Below, in pieces: positions 1 through 10,072 of a stretch of 64,000 nucleotides of DNA (its first letter is position 1; each line of letters starts with the position of its first letter). Position numbers and translations under genes: made by a program. The DNA lies in contig CAWFEN010000010.1 in assembly GCA_963814865.1 (NCBI GenBank), forward strand, positions 248,001-312,000, in the 5' to 3' direction. Origin of the DNA: AP-15 sp963814865 (GTDB lineage Bacteria; Pseudomonadota; Alphaproteobacteria; ATCC43930; CGMCC-115725). The notes under the pieces are model-generated. The model did no database searches, was not told the DNA's origin, and worked only from the letters and a program-made list of their open reading frames with translations.

Positions 1-8
1 TGTTCGCG

Positions 9-1202
9 TCAGACCGGGGCGGGACGAGCGGCCAACCGGGAGTGCACGGCACGGCCGACATCGATCAGCGGACGTTCGATCAGCCGATGGATCACGAGGC
101 CGGCAAGGACATTGGCAGCGAGATTGGCCCACCACGGGCAGCCATAAAGAGCGAGCGTGTAGGTGAGAGGCGCGTGCACCACGTAGAGGCCGTACCCGGC
201 GCGGCCGACCGGGGTCAGCGCGCTGGCCCATGGCATGCGGATGTTGTCGATGACGTAAATCAGCACGCCGACCGCAAGAGCGAAGGCGAGCTTGCGCATT
301 TCGGCAATTCCCTGTGCCGCGGGCGAAGCAAAGGCCCACAGCGCCAGGCTGAGGGCGAGCCACGCCGCCGCCACTGCCCAGATCCGGCGCTTGACCGCCT
401 CGGCAAAGGCCGGATCGACGAACAGCACGCCGAGCCACCAATAGGGCAAAAAGCCGAAGAGGCTGCCGTTTTGCCACCAGGCATACAGGCTTGGTGCGAC
501 GGGCATCGAGAACATCGCGACCGAGGCGGCGAACACGCCGATGCAGACGCGCCAAATGATTTTTTCGCGCCCGCGCCAGACGAGCAGCGGAAAAGCGGCG
601 GCGTAGGCGGCGTAGAGAACCAGCTCGACCATGACCGTGGCCAACGGCGCATTGCCGAGAAAGGCACATTCGAAAGATCGCGGCAGCACGGCGCCGATCG
701 CGAGCGCCTTGATCATGATGCAGCCGGGGTCGATGTCTCGGGTCCCGCTCAGCGCCGCGGCGCCGAGCGCGGAACGATGGCTGGCGATCGCAAAGCCAAG
801 CAGGCCGACGAGGATTCCCAGGTAATAGACCGGCAGGATGCGGAACGCGCGCTTGACCGCGTAGAGCGCAACCACGCGAGAAGCGGGGGCGCGCAGTCCG
901 GCCCGGTGGATGCAGTATCCGCTCAGCACGATGAACCCGAGCACGGCGGGGTGGAGCTCGCCATGACCCTGGAACAGCGCGGTCGAGGAGCTCATCAGCC
1001 CGGCCAGCCAGACCGGCGCCGCGCCGGCACCCTGCGCCGCGATGGTCCATGGCATCAGATGCGTCAGCACGACCCAGAGCGCAAAGATCGCCCGCAACAG
1101 GTCGATCCCGTCGGAGCGGTCGCGGCGCACCGGATCATGGGCGATGCCTGCGCCTGCCGACGGGTGCCGGACGGTGCTGAAGCTGCTGCGGATGGATGAC
1201 AT
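9..1202 (-). CDS. Acyltransferase 3 family integral membrane protein (OafA/YrhL-like)
   Basis: Predicted O-acyltransferase of the acyltransferase-3 family, which moves acetyl or other acyl groups onto extracytoplasmic sugars, lipids or peptidoglycan. The translation is strongly hydrophobic with about ten membrane segments. The family's early motif is visible as GIDLLRAIFALWVVLTH, with the conserved Arg and His, and is followed by GFIVLSGYCIHRAG. The frame is open upstream to 1418, but the first 72 codons are Arg-rich and unlike the family, so I start at the ATG at 1202, preceded by AGGGGAAG. The resulting 397 residues fit the family's usual length. The gene is complete in the window and is divergent from the ABC operon to its right. 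The acyl acceptor cannot be told from sequence. Confidence 0.85.
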   Translation of the reverse strand: MSSIRSSFSTVRHPSAGAGIAHDPVRRDRSDGIDLLRAIFALWVVLTHLMPWTIAAQGAGAAPVWLAGLMSSSTALFQGHGELHPAVLGFIVLSGYCIHRAGLRAPASRVVALYAVKRAFRILPVYYLGILVGLLGFAIASHRSALGAAALSGTRDIDPGCIMIKALAIGAVLPRSFECAFLGNAPLATVMVELVLYAAYAAAFPLLVWRGREKIIWRVCIGVFAASVAMFSMPVAPSLYAWWQNGSLFGFLPYWWLGVLFVDPAFAEAVKRRIWAVAAAWLALSLALWAFASPAAQGIAEMRKLAFALAVGVLIYVIDNIRMPWASALTPVGRAGYGLYVVHAPLTYTLALYGCPWWANLAANVLAGLVIHRLIERPLIDVGRAVHSRLAARPAPV

Positions 1203-1554
1203 CTTCCCCTGATACCGAACCAAGCCCGACCGAACCGGCGGCTGGCCGCCGACGCGAACAAATGCCGGCATGTACCGCGTTGAGGAGCAAGACACCAGTT
1301 GGTTAAGTGACCGCAGCGCGACGCAACCGCGCCCGGATCGCCGCCGGTGCCCGGCTTTTGCCCTGTAAAGGGGGAAACGGATCGCGTAAGGTCGGTGCTG
1401 CAACGAATGCTTGAACACGGGGCGCCATGGCCGCCTTTCCCTTGATGCCGCCGACCATCGGCAATTCCGCCTGTACCGTCGTCGCCTTCGCGGGCATCGG
1501 CGTTGCGCCGGGCGCCTTTTTGGGAAACCTGGAGAAGGGCTGAGGGCGGCGGGC
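1203..1554. other. Divergent intergenic region between the acyltransferase and the ABC operon
   Basis: About 350 bases lie between two divergent genes, so promoters for both are expected here, but I see no convincing -35/-10 pair. A 38-codon ORF runs from ATG 1427 to TGA 1541-1543, ending 11 bases before the permease GTG. It has no recognisable family and could be a leader ORF or chance. An A/G-rich patch near 1370-1380 is the only other local peculiarity. Confidence 0.4.
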
Positions 1555-2496
1555 GTGCTCGCCTATGTCGTCAGACGCATCCTCGCCACCGTCCCGGTCA
1601 TGGCGGTGGTGGCGCTGTTCGTCTTTTCGCTGCTGCACCTGAGCCCCGGCGATCCGGCGGCGATCATCGCCGGCGATACGGCGACACCGGCCGACATCGC
1701 CCGCATCCATCGCGCGCTCGGCCTCGATCAGCCGCTCTACGTCCAGTTCGCGGCCTGGGTCTGGCATTTGCTGCATGGCGATCTCGGCACCTCGATCTTC
1801 ACCAGCCTGCCGGTTTCCGAACTGATCGAGCAGCGCATCGAGCCGACCGTCGTGCTGACGGTCTCGACCTTGCTGGTCTCGGTCCTGGCGGCGGTCCCGA
1901 TGGGCGTGCTGGCGGCGTCCAAGGCGGGCTCGTGGCTCGACCGGTCGGTCATGGTGTTTGCCGTGCTGGGGTTTTCGGTGCCGGTCTTCGTGCTCGCCTA
2001 TGTGCTGATCTATGTGTTTGCGATCTCGGCGGATCTGTTGCCGGTTCAGGGCTTTGTCGGAATCGGTGCCGGCCTGCGGCCGTTCCTGTCTCATATCGTC
2101 ATGCCGACCCTGGCCCTGGCCGCGGTTTATACCGCCTTGATCGCGCGCATGACGCGCGCCAGCATGCTCGACGTGCTGGCCCAGGATTATATCCGCACGG
2201 CCCAGGCAAAGGGCTTGGCCAGCGGCAAGGTGCTGATCGGTCACGCGCTGAAAAATGCGGCGGTGCCGATCGTGACGGTCATCGGCATCGGCGTCGCCCT
2301 CCTGATCAGCGGCGTCGTCGTCACCGAGACGGTGTTCGCGATCCCCGGTCTCGGCCGGCTGACCGTCGACGCGATCCTGCGCCGCGACTATCCGATCATC
2401 CAGGGGATCATCCTGATCTTCTCGGCCGCTTATGTGCTGGTCAATCTGCTGGTCGATCTCAGCTACACCTTCCTCGATCCGCGCATCCGCTACTGA
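1555..2496 (+). CDS. ABC transporter permease, DppB/OppB family
   Basis: First transmembrane subunit of a dipeptide/oligopeptide/nickel-type ABC importer in the inner membrane. The protein starts with the family's typical VVRRILATVPVMAVVALFVF segment. It keeps the periplasmic loop with HLSPGDPAAII and the cytoplasmic EAA-type loop around YIRTAQAKGLASGKV, which contacts the ATPases. About six membrane helices are visible. The frame is open from 1411, but the residues before position 1555 do not look like the family; GTG 1555, a short distance after a GGAGAAGGG stretch, gives 313 residues, the normal size. It is followed 8 bases later by the second permease. No substrate-binding protein gene is adjacent, so the substrate is not known. 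Confidence 0.9.
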   Translation: MLAYVVRRILATVPVMAVVALFVFSLLHLSPGDPAAIIAGDTATPADIARIHRALGLDQPLYVQFAAWVWHLLHGDLGTSIFTSLPVSELIEQRIEPTVVLTVSTLLVSVLAAVPMGVLAASKAGSWLDRSVMVFAVLGFSVPVFVLAYVLIYVFAISADLLPVQGFVGIGAGLRPFLSHIVMPTLALAAVYTALIARMTRASMLDVLAQDYIRTAQAKGLASGKVLIGHALKNAAVPIVTVIGIGVALLISGVVVTETVFAIPGLGRLTVDAILRRDYPIIQGIILIFSAAYVLVNLLVDLSYTFLDPRIRY

Positions 2497-2504
2497 GAAC
2501 CCGC

Positions 2505-3386
2505 ATGACCGCGGCGCCGGCCGATCATCCCGTTCTCGCCGCGCCGTCCGGGCGCTACGGCGTCGCCGCCCAGATCCGCCGCCATCCGACGATCGTCGCC
2601 GGCGCCGCCCTGCTCGTGCTGATGGCGGCGGTCGCGGTCTTTGCCCCTTATCTCGGCACCATCGACCCGCAGGCTTTGGCGCCGGTGCGGCGGCTGCGCT
2701 GGCCGTCGGCGCAATACTGGTTCGGCACCGACATGCTCGGGCGCGACATCTACAGCCGCACGGTCTATGGCGCGCGGGTGTCGCTGACCGTCGGGCTCAG
2801 CGTCGCTCTCGCCAGCACCGGGTTCGGGCTGGCGATCGGCCTCGTCGCCGGCTTCAGCCGCTGGACCGACGCGATCCTCATGCGGATCATGGACGGGCTG
2901 ATGGCGATCCCGTCGGTGCTGATCGCGATCGCGCTGATGGCGCTGACCCGCGCCAGCCTCGGCAACGTCGTCTTCGCGATCACCGTCGGCGAGGTGCCGC
3001 GCGTTGCCCGCCTGGTCCGCGGCGTCGTGCTGAGCCTGCGCGAGCAGCCCTTTGTCGAGGCGGCGGTGGCCAGCGGGACCGGCTTTTTCCGCATCCTCGC
3101 GCGCCACATCCTGCCGAACACGTTGCCGCCGCTGCTCGTCAACGGCACCTTTATCGCCGGCTCGGCCATGATCGTCGAGGCGATCCTGTCCTTTCTCGGC
3201 GCCGGGACGCCGCCCACAACCCCGAGCTGGGGCAACATCATGGCCGAGGGGCGCAGCCTCTTTCAGGTCGCCTATTACATCGTCCTGTTTCCGGGAGCGG
3301 CCTTATCGATCACGGTGCTCGCCATCAACCTGTTGGGCGACGGGCTGCGCGACGCGCTCGATCCGCGCCTGGCACGGCGGATGTAG
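2505..3386 (+). CDS. ABC transporter permease, DppC/OppC family
   Basis: Second transmembrane subunit of the same importer. The N-terminus has the OppC_N helix (RRHPTIVAGAALLVLMAAVA) followed by a periplasmic stretch with YWFGTDMLGRDIYSR, a hallmark of DppC. The EAA loop is seen as VEAAVASGTGFFRILARHIL. It is 293 residues, normal for the family, and ends with the usual LGDGLRDALDPR. ATG 2505 follows the upstream stop by 8 bases, and its own TAG at 3384-3386 is 2 bases before the next start, so the four genes form one tightly packed operon. Confidence 0.93.
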   Translation: MTAAPADHPVLAAPSGRYGVAAQIRRHPTIVAGAALLVLMAAVAVFAPYLGTIDPQALAPVRRLRWPSAQYWFGTDMLGRDIYSRTVYGARVSLTVGLSVALASTGFGLAIGLVAGFSRWTDAILMRIMDGLMAIPSVLIAIALMALTRASLGNVVFAITVGEVPRVARLVRGVVLSLREQPFVEAAVASGTGFFRILARHILPNTLPPLLVNGTFIAGSAMIVEAILSFLGAGTPPTTPSWGNIMAEGRSLFQVAYYIVLFPGAALSITVLAINLLGDGLRDALDPRLARRM

Positions 3387-3388
3387 CG

Positions 3389-4434
3389 ATGGCCGGGACC
3401 GCCGCCGCCGCTGCGGCCGCCCTGCCAAAGCCGCTGCGCGGCGCCGAGCCGATCCTCGAAGTCGCCGATCTCAGGACCTGGTTCTTCACCCGCGACGGGG
3501 TCGTGCGCGCCGTCGACGGCGTCTCGTTTCACGTGCTCCCCGGCGAAACCTTGGCGATCGTCGGCGAGAGCGGCTGCGGCAAGAGCGTCACCGCCCTCTC
3601 GGTGCTGCGCCTGATCCCGTCGCCGCCCGGACGGATCGTCTCCGGCATGATCCGCTTTGCCGGGCGCGACCTCCTGGCCCTGAGCGAGGCCCGGATGCGG
3701 GCGATCCGCGGCAACGAGATCTCGATGATCTTTCAGGAGCCGATGACCTCGCTGAACCCGGTGCTGACGATCGGCCGTCAGATCGCCGAGACCTTGACCC
3801 TGCATCAAGGGCTCGGCCATGCCGCGGCGCTCGACAGGGCGGTCGACATGCTGCGGCTCGTCCACATTCCCGAGGCCCGGCGGCGCATCGGCGAATACCC
3901 GCACCAGCTCTCGGGCGGCATGCGCCAGCGGGCGATGATCGCGATGGCGCTCGCCTGCAATCCCAGGCTCTTGATCGCCGACGAGCCGACGACGGCGCTC
4001 GACGTGACGATCCAGGCGCAGATCCTCGACCTGATGCGCGAGCTGAAGCAAAAGATCGACGCCGCCATCGTGCTGATCACCCATGATCTCGGAATCGTCG
4101 CCGAGATGGCGCAGCGGGTCGTCGTCATGTATGCCGGCCGCAAGGCCGAGGAGGCCACGGTCGCGGCCTTGTTCCGCCGCCCGCTCCACCCCTACACCAA
4201 GGGGCTTCTCAATTCGGTGCCGCGGCTCGGCGCGACGCTCGGCCATCGGCGGCCGCCGCGGCTGGCCGAAATCCCCGGCACGGTGCCGTCGCTGCGCGAG
4301 GAAATCCCCGGCTGCCCGTTCGCCGCGCGCTGCACCTTCGCGAGCGATCGCTGCCGTCGCGAGATGCCGGCTTTCGAGGAGAAGGAGCCCGGCCATTTCG
4401 CCGCCTGCTTCCACGCCGACCGGGTGGCATTGTC

Positions 4435-4438
<4 letters not shown>
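3389..4438 (+). CDS. ABC transporter ATP-binding protein, DppD/OppD family
   Basis: First ATPase of the importer, cytoplasmic and membrane-associated. In order, the 349-residue protein shows the Walker A GESGCGKS, the Q-loop region MIFQEPMTSLNP, the signature LSGGMRQR, the Walker B LLIADEPTTALD and the H-loop ITHDLG. The C-terminal oligopeptide-type extension has the Cys-containing pattern GCPFAARCTFASDRC, typical of DppD/OppD. The stop codon overlaps the start of the next ATPase gene (4435-4438), which implies translational coupling. The reading frame is intact, unlike its partner. Confidence 0.94.
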
Positions 4439-5467
<1,029 letters not shown>

Positions 5468-5620
5468 GAAATTCGCCCTTGCAGATCCCCTGCAAACAAC
5501 AGGGAAACATGTGCCGGATGCGTCTTGCCGTGACGGTGGCCGTCACGATAGCGTCATGGAACCCGGTGCGGGTTCGGGCGTATGCGGGGAACGGGGGAGC
5601 GCAGAAAGAGGAGGATGGTG

Positions 5621-5986
5621 ATGGCTAATCCGTTTGTGCATGTCGAGCTCGGCACCACCGACATCGACAAGGCGAAATCGTTCTACCAGTCGCTGTTCGA
5701 CTGGCGGCTGAACGATGTGGAGATGGGCGGGGGCATGACCTACACCTTGATCCAGGTCGGAGAGGGCACCGGCGGCGGCATGATGAAGCATCCGGTTCCG
5801 GGCGCGCCGTCGGCCTGGCTGCCTTATGTTCAGGTCGACAACATCAGGGCGGCGACCGACAAGGCGAAGGCGCTGGGCGCCACGGTCATGCGCGATGTCA
5901 CCGCGGTCATGGACGAGGGTTTCCTGTCGATCATCATCGACCCGACCGGAGCGATGCTGGGCCTCTGGCAGCAAAAGGCGAAGTGA
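5621..5986 (+). CDS. VOC (glyoxalase/bleomycin-resistance fold) family protein
   Basis: Small one-domain vicinal-oxygen-chelate protein of 121 residues. It begins MANPFVHVELGTTDIDKAKS, the usual opening of this family, and ends with DPTGAMLGLWQ, which carries the last strand and metal-side Asp region. I chose ATG 5621 over ATG 5615 because the GAGGAGG at 5608-5614 would have no spacing to 5615 but about six bases to 5621. Members bind a divalent metal and act on varied small molecules or bind antibiotics; the substrate cannot be predicted. It stands alone, 150 bases after the transporter operon. Confidence 0.85.
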   Translation: MANPFVHVELGTTDIDKAKSFYQSLFDWRLNDVEMGGGMTYTLIQVGEGTGGGMMKHPVPGAPSAWLPYVQVDNIRAATDKAKALGATVMRDVTAVMDEGFLSIIIDPTGAMLGLWQQKAK

Positions 5987-6133
5987 CGGCGGACTCTCCG
6001 GACCTGGCGGGACGAACGTCTCCGGCTCAACCAGGAGATTGAGCTGATCCGTCGACAACCGTCGCCGCCAGGGAATCCTTGAAAAACCTAGCGTCTTGAA
6101 GTATAATCCTAAGTTCCGTTTGAGGTGGCCTGC

Positions 6134-6274
6134 GTGTACGAATACGGAGCCGGTTTTTACCGTTTCAACGCCTCCTTCGCGGTGCGCTCGGCGCAGCGGA
6201 TCGTCACCAGGCTGACCGCCGCATTTCCGGTGTGCAGCGATCGTCGGGCTTCGGGGGTCGCCGCTGCCGGCTGA
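6134..6274 (+). pseudogene. N-terminal stub of a SAM-dependent methyltransferase
   Basis: A 46-codon open frame starting GTG 6134 reads YEYGAGFYRFNASFAVRSAQ followed by a hydrophobic run with TAAFPVCSD. This resembles the N-terminus of a common methyltransferase family (YxYGxxFYxY ... SAxxVxPxLxxxLPxRSVxDxGCG), but it stops just where the GxG SAM-binding motif should begin. It therefore looks like a remnant left by deletion, sitting directly upstream of another methyltransferase gene. The resemblance is by eye and the fragment is short. Confidence 0.45.
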
Positions 6275-6311
6275 ACCTACCCGATGCTGACGTTTGATCC
6301 TTAGGGCCATC

Positions 6312-7044
6312 ATGGAAGTTGCGACCTATGCCGCAGAAGCGACGATCGAAGCGAACCATTGGTGGTTTGTCGGAAGGCGGCTGCTCTTCTCGCGCATCGT
6401 CCAAGGGTTCGATCTGCCCGACAGCGCGAAAATCCTGGATGTCGGCACCGGCACCGGCGCCAACCTCCGCATGCTTCGCGATCTCGGCTTCGACCAGGTG
6501 ACGGGGGTTGACCAGAGTCCCGAGGCGATCCGGTTCTGTGCCGAGAAGGGGCTGGGAAAGGTTCAGCCCGGCAATGCCTGCGCGTTGCCGTTCCCTGATC
6601 GCCAGTTTGATCTCGTTCTTGCCACCGACGTGATCGAGCATGTGGATGACGACCTTGCCGCTTTGCGCGAGATCCGCCGCGTCGCGAAGCCGGGGGGTCA
6701 TCTGTTGCTGACCGTTCCGACATTTCCGATCCTTTGGGGGTTGCAGGATGACGTGAAGTCACCATAAGCGGCGGTACAAACTCCACGAACTCCTCGACCG
6801 GCTGCGTGCTGCAGATCTCTCGCCGCAACGATACTTCTACTTCAATTACCTACTCTTCCTGCCGATCCTGGGTGCACGCCGGCTGATGCGCATTTTCAAG
6901 ATTCAAATAGCAAGCGAAGGCGAGGTCAATACGGAGTGGCTAAACCGGGTGCTGACACCGCTGTTTCGGTTCGACGTGAAGACTGCGCCACGGCTCCGAC
7001 CGCCGATTGGAGTTTCGGCCCTGGTCGTCGCAACGCGAAGCTGA
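6312..7044 (+). pseudogene. Class I SAM-dependent methyltransferase, frameshifted near 6756
   Basis: Methyltransferase of the Methyltransf_11 type. It has motif I ILDVGTGTGAN, the following acidic strand VTGVDQSPEA, and the typical FDLVLATDVIEHVDDD with the EIRRVAKPGGHLLLTVP post-motif. The frame then hits TAA at 6765-6767. In the +1 frame it continues as SHHKRRYKLHELLDRLRAADL to TGA 7042-7044, matching the family's usual xSHHxRRY continuation. One extra A near 6756 accounts for the break. The start is ATG 6312; the frame is open to TTG 6294 but without a better ribosome site. The expected intact length is about 243 residues. It is convergent with asnB, whose end is 30 bases away. Relatives often sit in cell-surface glycan clusters. 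Confidence 0.8.
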
Positions 7045-7073
7045 GCAGGCGCGGCGATCCGGGACACGCCCGG

Positions 7074-8990
7074 TCAATGCGCCGCCATAATGGCGGGGGT
7101 CGCGGCGGTGGATTGCGATGCCGCGCGGCGCCCCGCGACCGAGAACAGAACATAGAGCGCCCACAGCTTTTTGCCGTGGTCATGCCGGCCCGACATGTGC
7201 TCGTCGAGCAGCGCTTCGATCGCGGCGCGCTCGAACCAGCCGGCGACCGGGTTGCGGCGCGACAGCAAGAGATCGCGGCACGGTTCCCGGAACAATGTGC
7301 GGATCAATGTTCCGATCGGCACCGCGAAGCCATGCTTTTTCCGGTCCACGATGGCTGCCGGCAGATAGCGGCGGGCGAGGCGCTTCAAGATGTATTTCCG
7401 GGTGTGTCCGCGCAGCTTGAGCCGGGTCGGGAGCGCACAGGCATATTCCGCGAAGCGGCGGTCGAGGAACGGTGCGCGCACTTCGAGGCCGTTGAACATC
7501 GAGGCGCGATCGGTCTTGGTCAGGATATCGTCGGGAAGATAGGTGACAAGAAAGAGATACAGCAGCAAATCGACCGGCGGCCGGCCGGCAGCTTCCGCGG
7601 CGCAGCGGTCGATCGGCGCGAAGGCGGCGGCCGGCATGTCCTCGGGCAATGCCGAGCGCCGCCACAAGGCGGCGAGGCGGCCGGGCTCGAACGGCGCCAT
7701 CCACAAAAAGGATTGCCGGGCCGGCGTCGCCCCAAAGCCCTGCGAGAGCTGGCCCAGCAGAAAGCGCCGGCTCATATATCCTTCGGCATTCGGCAACGCT
7801 TCGACGGCGCGGCCGAGCAGGTCGCCGAGTGCCGCGGGCACGCGGTGCATCGCCGGCGCAAAGCGCTGCACCGGAAAATTCGGGTAGCCGGCAAAGAGCT
7901 CGTCGGCGCCATCGCCGCCGAGCGCGACCGTCATCCGCTGCCGCGCCGCCCGGCAGACGAGGTAGCTCGGCAGCAGCGATGAATCGCCGAGCGGCTCGCT
8001 CAATTTCTCGCTGACCGCCTCGAAGGCATCGGCGAGGTCGCGGCTTCCCAGCTCGACGACTTCATGCCGCAGGCCGAGATGGCGCGCGACGGCAACCGCA
8101 TGCGGCGTCTCGTCAAAGCCGTCGCGTCCGACGCGAACCGTGAAGGCGGTCAGATCGGGTGCCGCCTCGGCGGCCAGCGCCGCGATCAGGCTCGAATCGA
8201 CCCCGCCCGACAGGAACACCCCGACCGGCACATCGGCGACGACGCAGCGGCGCACCGATTGGCGCAGCAGCTCGCCGAGCTCATCGGTCGCCTCGTTCGC
8301 ATCGACCGCGCGCTGGTCGAGGGGCGGGCGCCAATAGCGCTCGAGGCTGACCTGGCCGCCGCTGAAGGTCAGGATGGTGCCAGGCTCGAGCTTGTCGATC
8401 CCGGTCCAGCCGGAGCCGGTCCGCGGCAGATATTCGAACAGCAGATGGCGATAGGCGGCGAGCCGATCGGGCTCGGCGTCGCGAAAGGCCGGATGGCAGA
8501 ACAGCGCGCTCGCTTCGGAGGCGAACACGAGCTGGTCGCGCGCAATACCGTAATACAGCGGCTTTTCGCCGAACCGGTCGCGCACCAGGTACAGCGCGCC
8601 GCTGGCGCCGTCCCGGAAAGCAAAGGCGAACATGCCGTCGATGCGCGCCACGGCACGGCGCACCCCGTCGCGGCGGATCAGCTGGAACAGGATTTCGGTA
8701 TCCGAGCGGTCGCGCAAGGCGATGCCGGCGGCGCGCAGCTCGTCGGCCAGCGCCCGGTAGCCGTAGATCTCGCCGTTGAAGGTCAGCGCATCGCCGCTCG
8801 CCGCGTCGACACGCGGCTGGGCGCCGCCGGCGGGATCGATGATCGCCAGCCTGGTATGGCCGAGCGCCACGGTGCGATCGACAAAGCTGCCGCTGCCGTC
8901 CGGCCCGCGATGCGCGAGCGCGCGGTTCATCGCCGCGAGCACATGCCCGGCGTCGGGACCCGGCGCGGTGAAACCCGTTATGCCGCACAT
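7074..8990 (-). CDS. asnB: Asparagine synthase (glutamine-hydrolysing), AsnB type
   Basis: Class II glutamine amidotransferase fused to an ATP-dependent amide-forming domain. Cys2 after the initiator Met (MCGITGF) is the glutaminase nucleophile; FNGEIYGY lines its pocket. The synthetase half has the pyrophosphate loop LSGGVDSS at about residue 258. The 638-residue length is normal. It is the last gene of a six-gene minus-strand operon and begins 39 bases after the oxygenase-like gene. AsnB homologues in glycan or secondary-metabolite clusters often amidate a carboxylate on a sugar or peptide instead of making asparagine, and the neighbours here favour such a role, but the sequence alone does not decide it. 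Confidence 0.93.
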   Translation of the reverse strand: MCGITGFTAPGPDAGHVLAAMNRALAHRGPDGSGSFVDRTVALGHTRLAIIDPAGGAQPRVDAASGDALTFNGEIYGYRALADELRAAGIALRDRSDTEILFQLIRRDGVRRAVARIDGMFAFAFRDGASGALYLVRDRFGEKPLYYGIARDQLVFASEASALFCHPAFRDAEPDRLAAYRHLLFEYLPRTGSGWTGIDKLEPGTILTFSGGQVSLERYWRPPLDQRAVDANEATDELGELLRQSVRRCVVADVPVGVFLSGGVDSSLIAALAAEAAPDLTAFTVRVGRDGFDETPHAVAVARHLGLRHEVVELGSRDLADAFEAVSEKLSEPLGDSSLLPSYLVCRAARQRMTVALGGDGADELFAGYPNFPVQRFAPAMHRVPAALGDLLGRAVEALPNAEGYMSRRFLLGQLSQGFGATPARQSFLWMAPFEPGRLAALWRRSALPEDMPAAAFAPIDRCAAEAAGRPPVDLLLYLFLVTYLPDDILTKTDRASMFNGLEVRAPFLDRRFAEYACALPTRLKLRGHTRKYILKRLARRYLPAAIVDRKKHGFAVPIGTLIRTLFREPCRDLLLSRRNPVAGWFERAAIEALLDEHMSGRHDHGKKLWALYVLFSVAGRRAASQSTAATPAIMAAH

Positions 8991-9029
8991 GCCGGCACCA
9001 GGGGGCTGCCGAGGAAACCGCCGCTTCGC

Positions 9030-9683
9030 CTAGTCGGCCAATTCGGGTAATCCGTAACCCAGCTTTTTGCCGGTCGGATATGGTCGCGAAATTCCGCCGC
9101 GCGCAATTTCAGTAATTTTTGGAACCGGCAATTGTATCGGATAGAGTCTCTCGGTATCCAGCCGTTCCGGGCCGGCAGTCTTACGGTTCACGTATTCCAA
9201 GCCGACGAAATCCCGAAATCCCAGCTGCCACACCTTCAGCCGTCGTTCCCGCATTTCCATGTCCTCTGCCCAGACGGAGTAGAACCATCGGCGCATCAGG
9301 CGGTGAAAAAAAGGCTGCAGCCAGCTGAAGATGCGGGGCACCCGCACTCGGCTGTCCACCGTCACGCGGCAGCCGTGCGGCTCGACATCTTCGAAATGAA
9401 AATCCTGTTCCAGCAACAGACCGAACGGGCCGAAATGAAAGGATCGCATCCAATTCTCGGATTTGAGATAACCGAATTGGGTCGCCCACATCTTCACCGG
9501 GATAAACGGCAGCGTCGCGCTTCGCTGTGAAAAGCACCAGTTGTCCGCCTCGGCCAGAATCCGCACCTGCCGGTAGTGTTCGAAATGGGTGCCGACCACA
9601 TGTTCATGATCAAAATAATTCCAGACCATCAATCCTTTGGGGAAAGGTACCTCTTCGGAGAATGTCGAGCGCAGCTCGGCCAT
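9030..9683 (-). CDS. Rieske-oxygenase catalytic-domain-like (SRPBCC/START fold) protein
   Basis: 217 residues without a Rieske cluster of its own. Near residue 24 it reads NYFDHEHVVGTH, which matches the D-x2-H-x4-H mononuclear-iron motif of Rieske non-heme oxygenase catalytic domains. The remainder is Trp/Phe-rich and compatible with the helix-grip fold of those domains. The start ATG 9683 overlaps the stop of the Rieske gene (TGATG); a GTG one codon earlier is possible. Seen: the motif and the overlap. Inferred: together with the upstream gene it forms a two-polypeptide Rieske oxygenase that hydroxylates or desaturates a substrate made by the operon. Given the frameshift rate in this window, an artefactual split of one gene remains possible but is less likely. 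Confidence 0.65.
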   Translation of the reverse strand: MAELRSTFSEEVPFPKGLMVWNYFDHEHVVGTHFEHYRQVRILAEADNWCFSQRSATLPFIPVKMWATQFGYLKSENWMRSFHFGPFGLLLEQDFHFEDVEPHGCRVTVDSRVRVPRIFSWLQPFFHRLMRRWFYSVWAEDMEMRERRLKVWQLGFRDFVGLEYVNRKTAGPERLDTERLYPIQLPVPKITEIARGGISRPYPTGKKLGYGLPELAD

Positions 9684-10072
9684 CACACTGACTCCCTTTC
9701 AACCGAGGGTGGCGCTTCCGGTTCGACCAGCTGGGCATAGATATTATTGTCTTCGACCCGGATTTTATATTCACGCAACCTGAACCGCGGGATCGACAGG
9801 CATTGTCCCATATCGGCGTCAAACTGCAAATTATGCCAGAGACAAGTGAAGCGCCCGTTCTTCATCTGGTGATAGCCGACCGGGCCGCCGAAATGGGGAC
9901 AGATATTGCTGAACGCCCGGATCATCCCATGGCGCCGAAACACCAGAATATCGTGATTGCCGACCCAGCGGGAAAACTGGCCGGCGGCATCCAGTTCCGC
10001 AATGCGGCCAATTTTGACAAAATCAGTCAAGAGCATCCGAGGCCTCGATATGGATGCGATTGATGAACCCAT
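9683..10072 (-). CDS. Rieske [2Fe-2S] protein
   Basis: 129-residue protein with one Rieske domain. The cluster ligands are visible as C-P-H in NICPHFGGP and C-x2-H in FTCLWHN, separated by about 18 residues, the spacing of oxygenase-type Rieske centres. No signal peptide or membrane helix is evident, so it is likely cytosolic. ATG 10072 overlaps the stop of the GtrA gene (TGATG), and its own stop overlaps the next start in the same way. This chain of overlaps supports a real separate gene. It could be a ferredoxin feeding the next protein, or the detached Rieske domain of a split oxygenase. Confidence 0.85.
   Translation of the reverse strand: MGSSIASISRPRMLLTDFVKIGRIAELDAAGQFSRWVGNHDILVFRRHGMIRAFSNICPHFGGPVGYHQMKNGRFTCLWHNLQFDADMGQCLSIPRFRLREYKIRVEDNNIYAQLVEPEAPPSVERESV

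Noticed and set aside
42..1199. 385-codon open frame on the plus strand opposite the acyltransferase
   Set aside because: The minus strand encodes a typical acyltransferase-3 membrane protein; the plus product is hydrophilic and without family.
1427..1543. 38-codon ORF before the ABC permease
   Set aside because: No family, no clear ribosome site and it could be chance; mentioned only as a possible leader.
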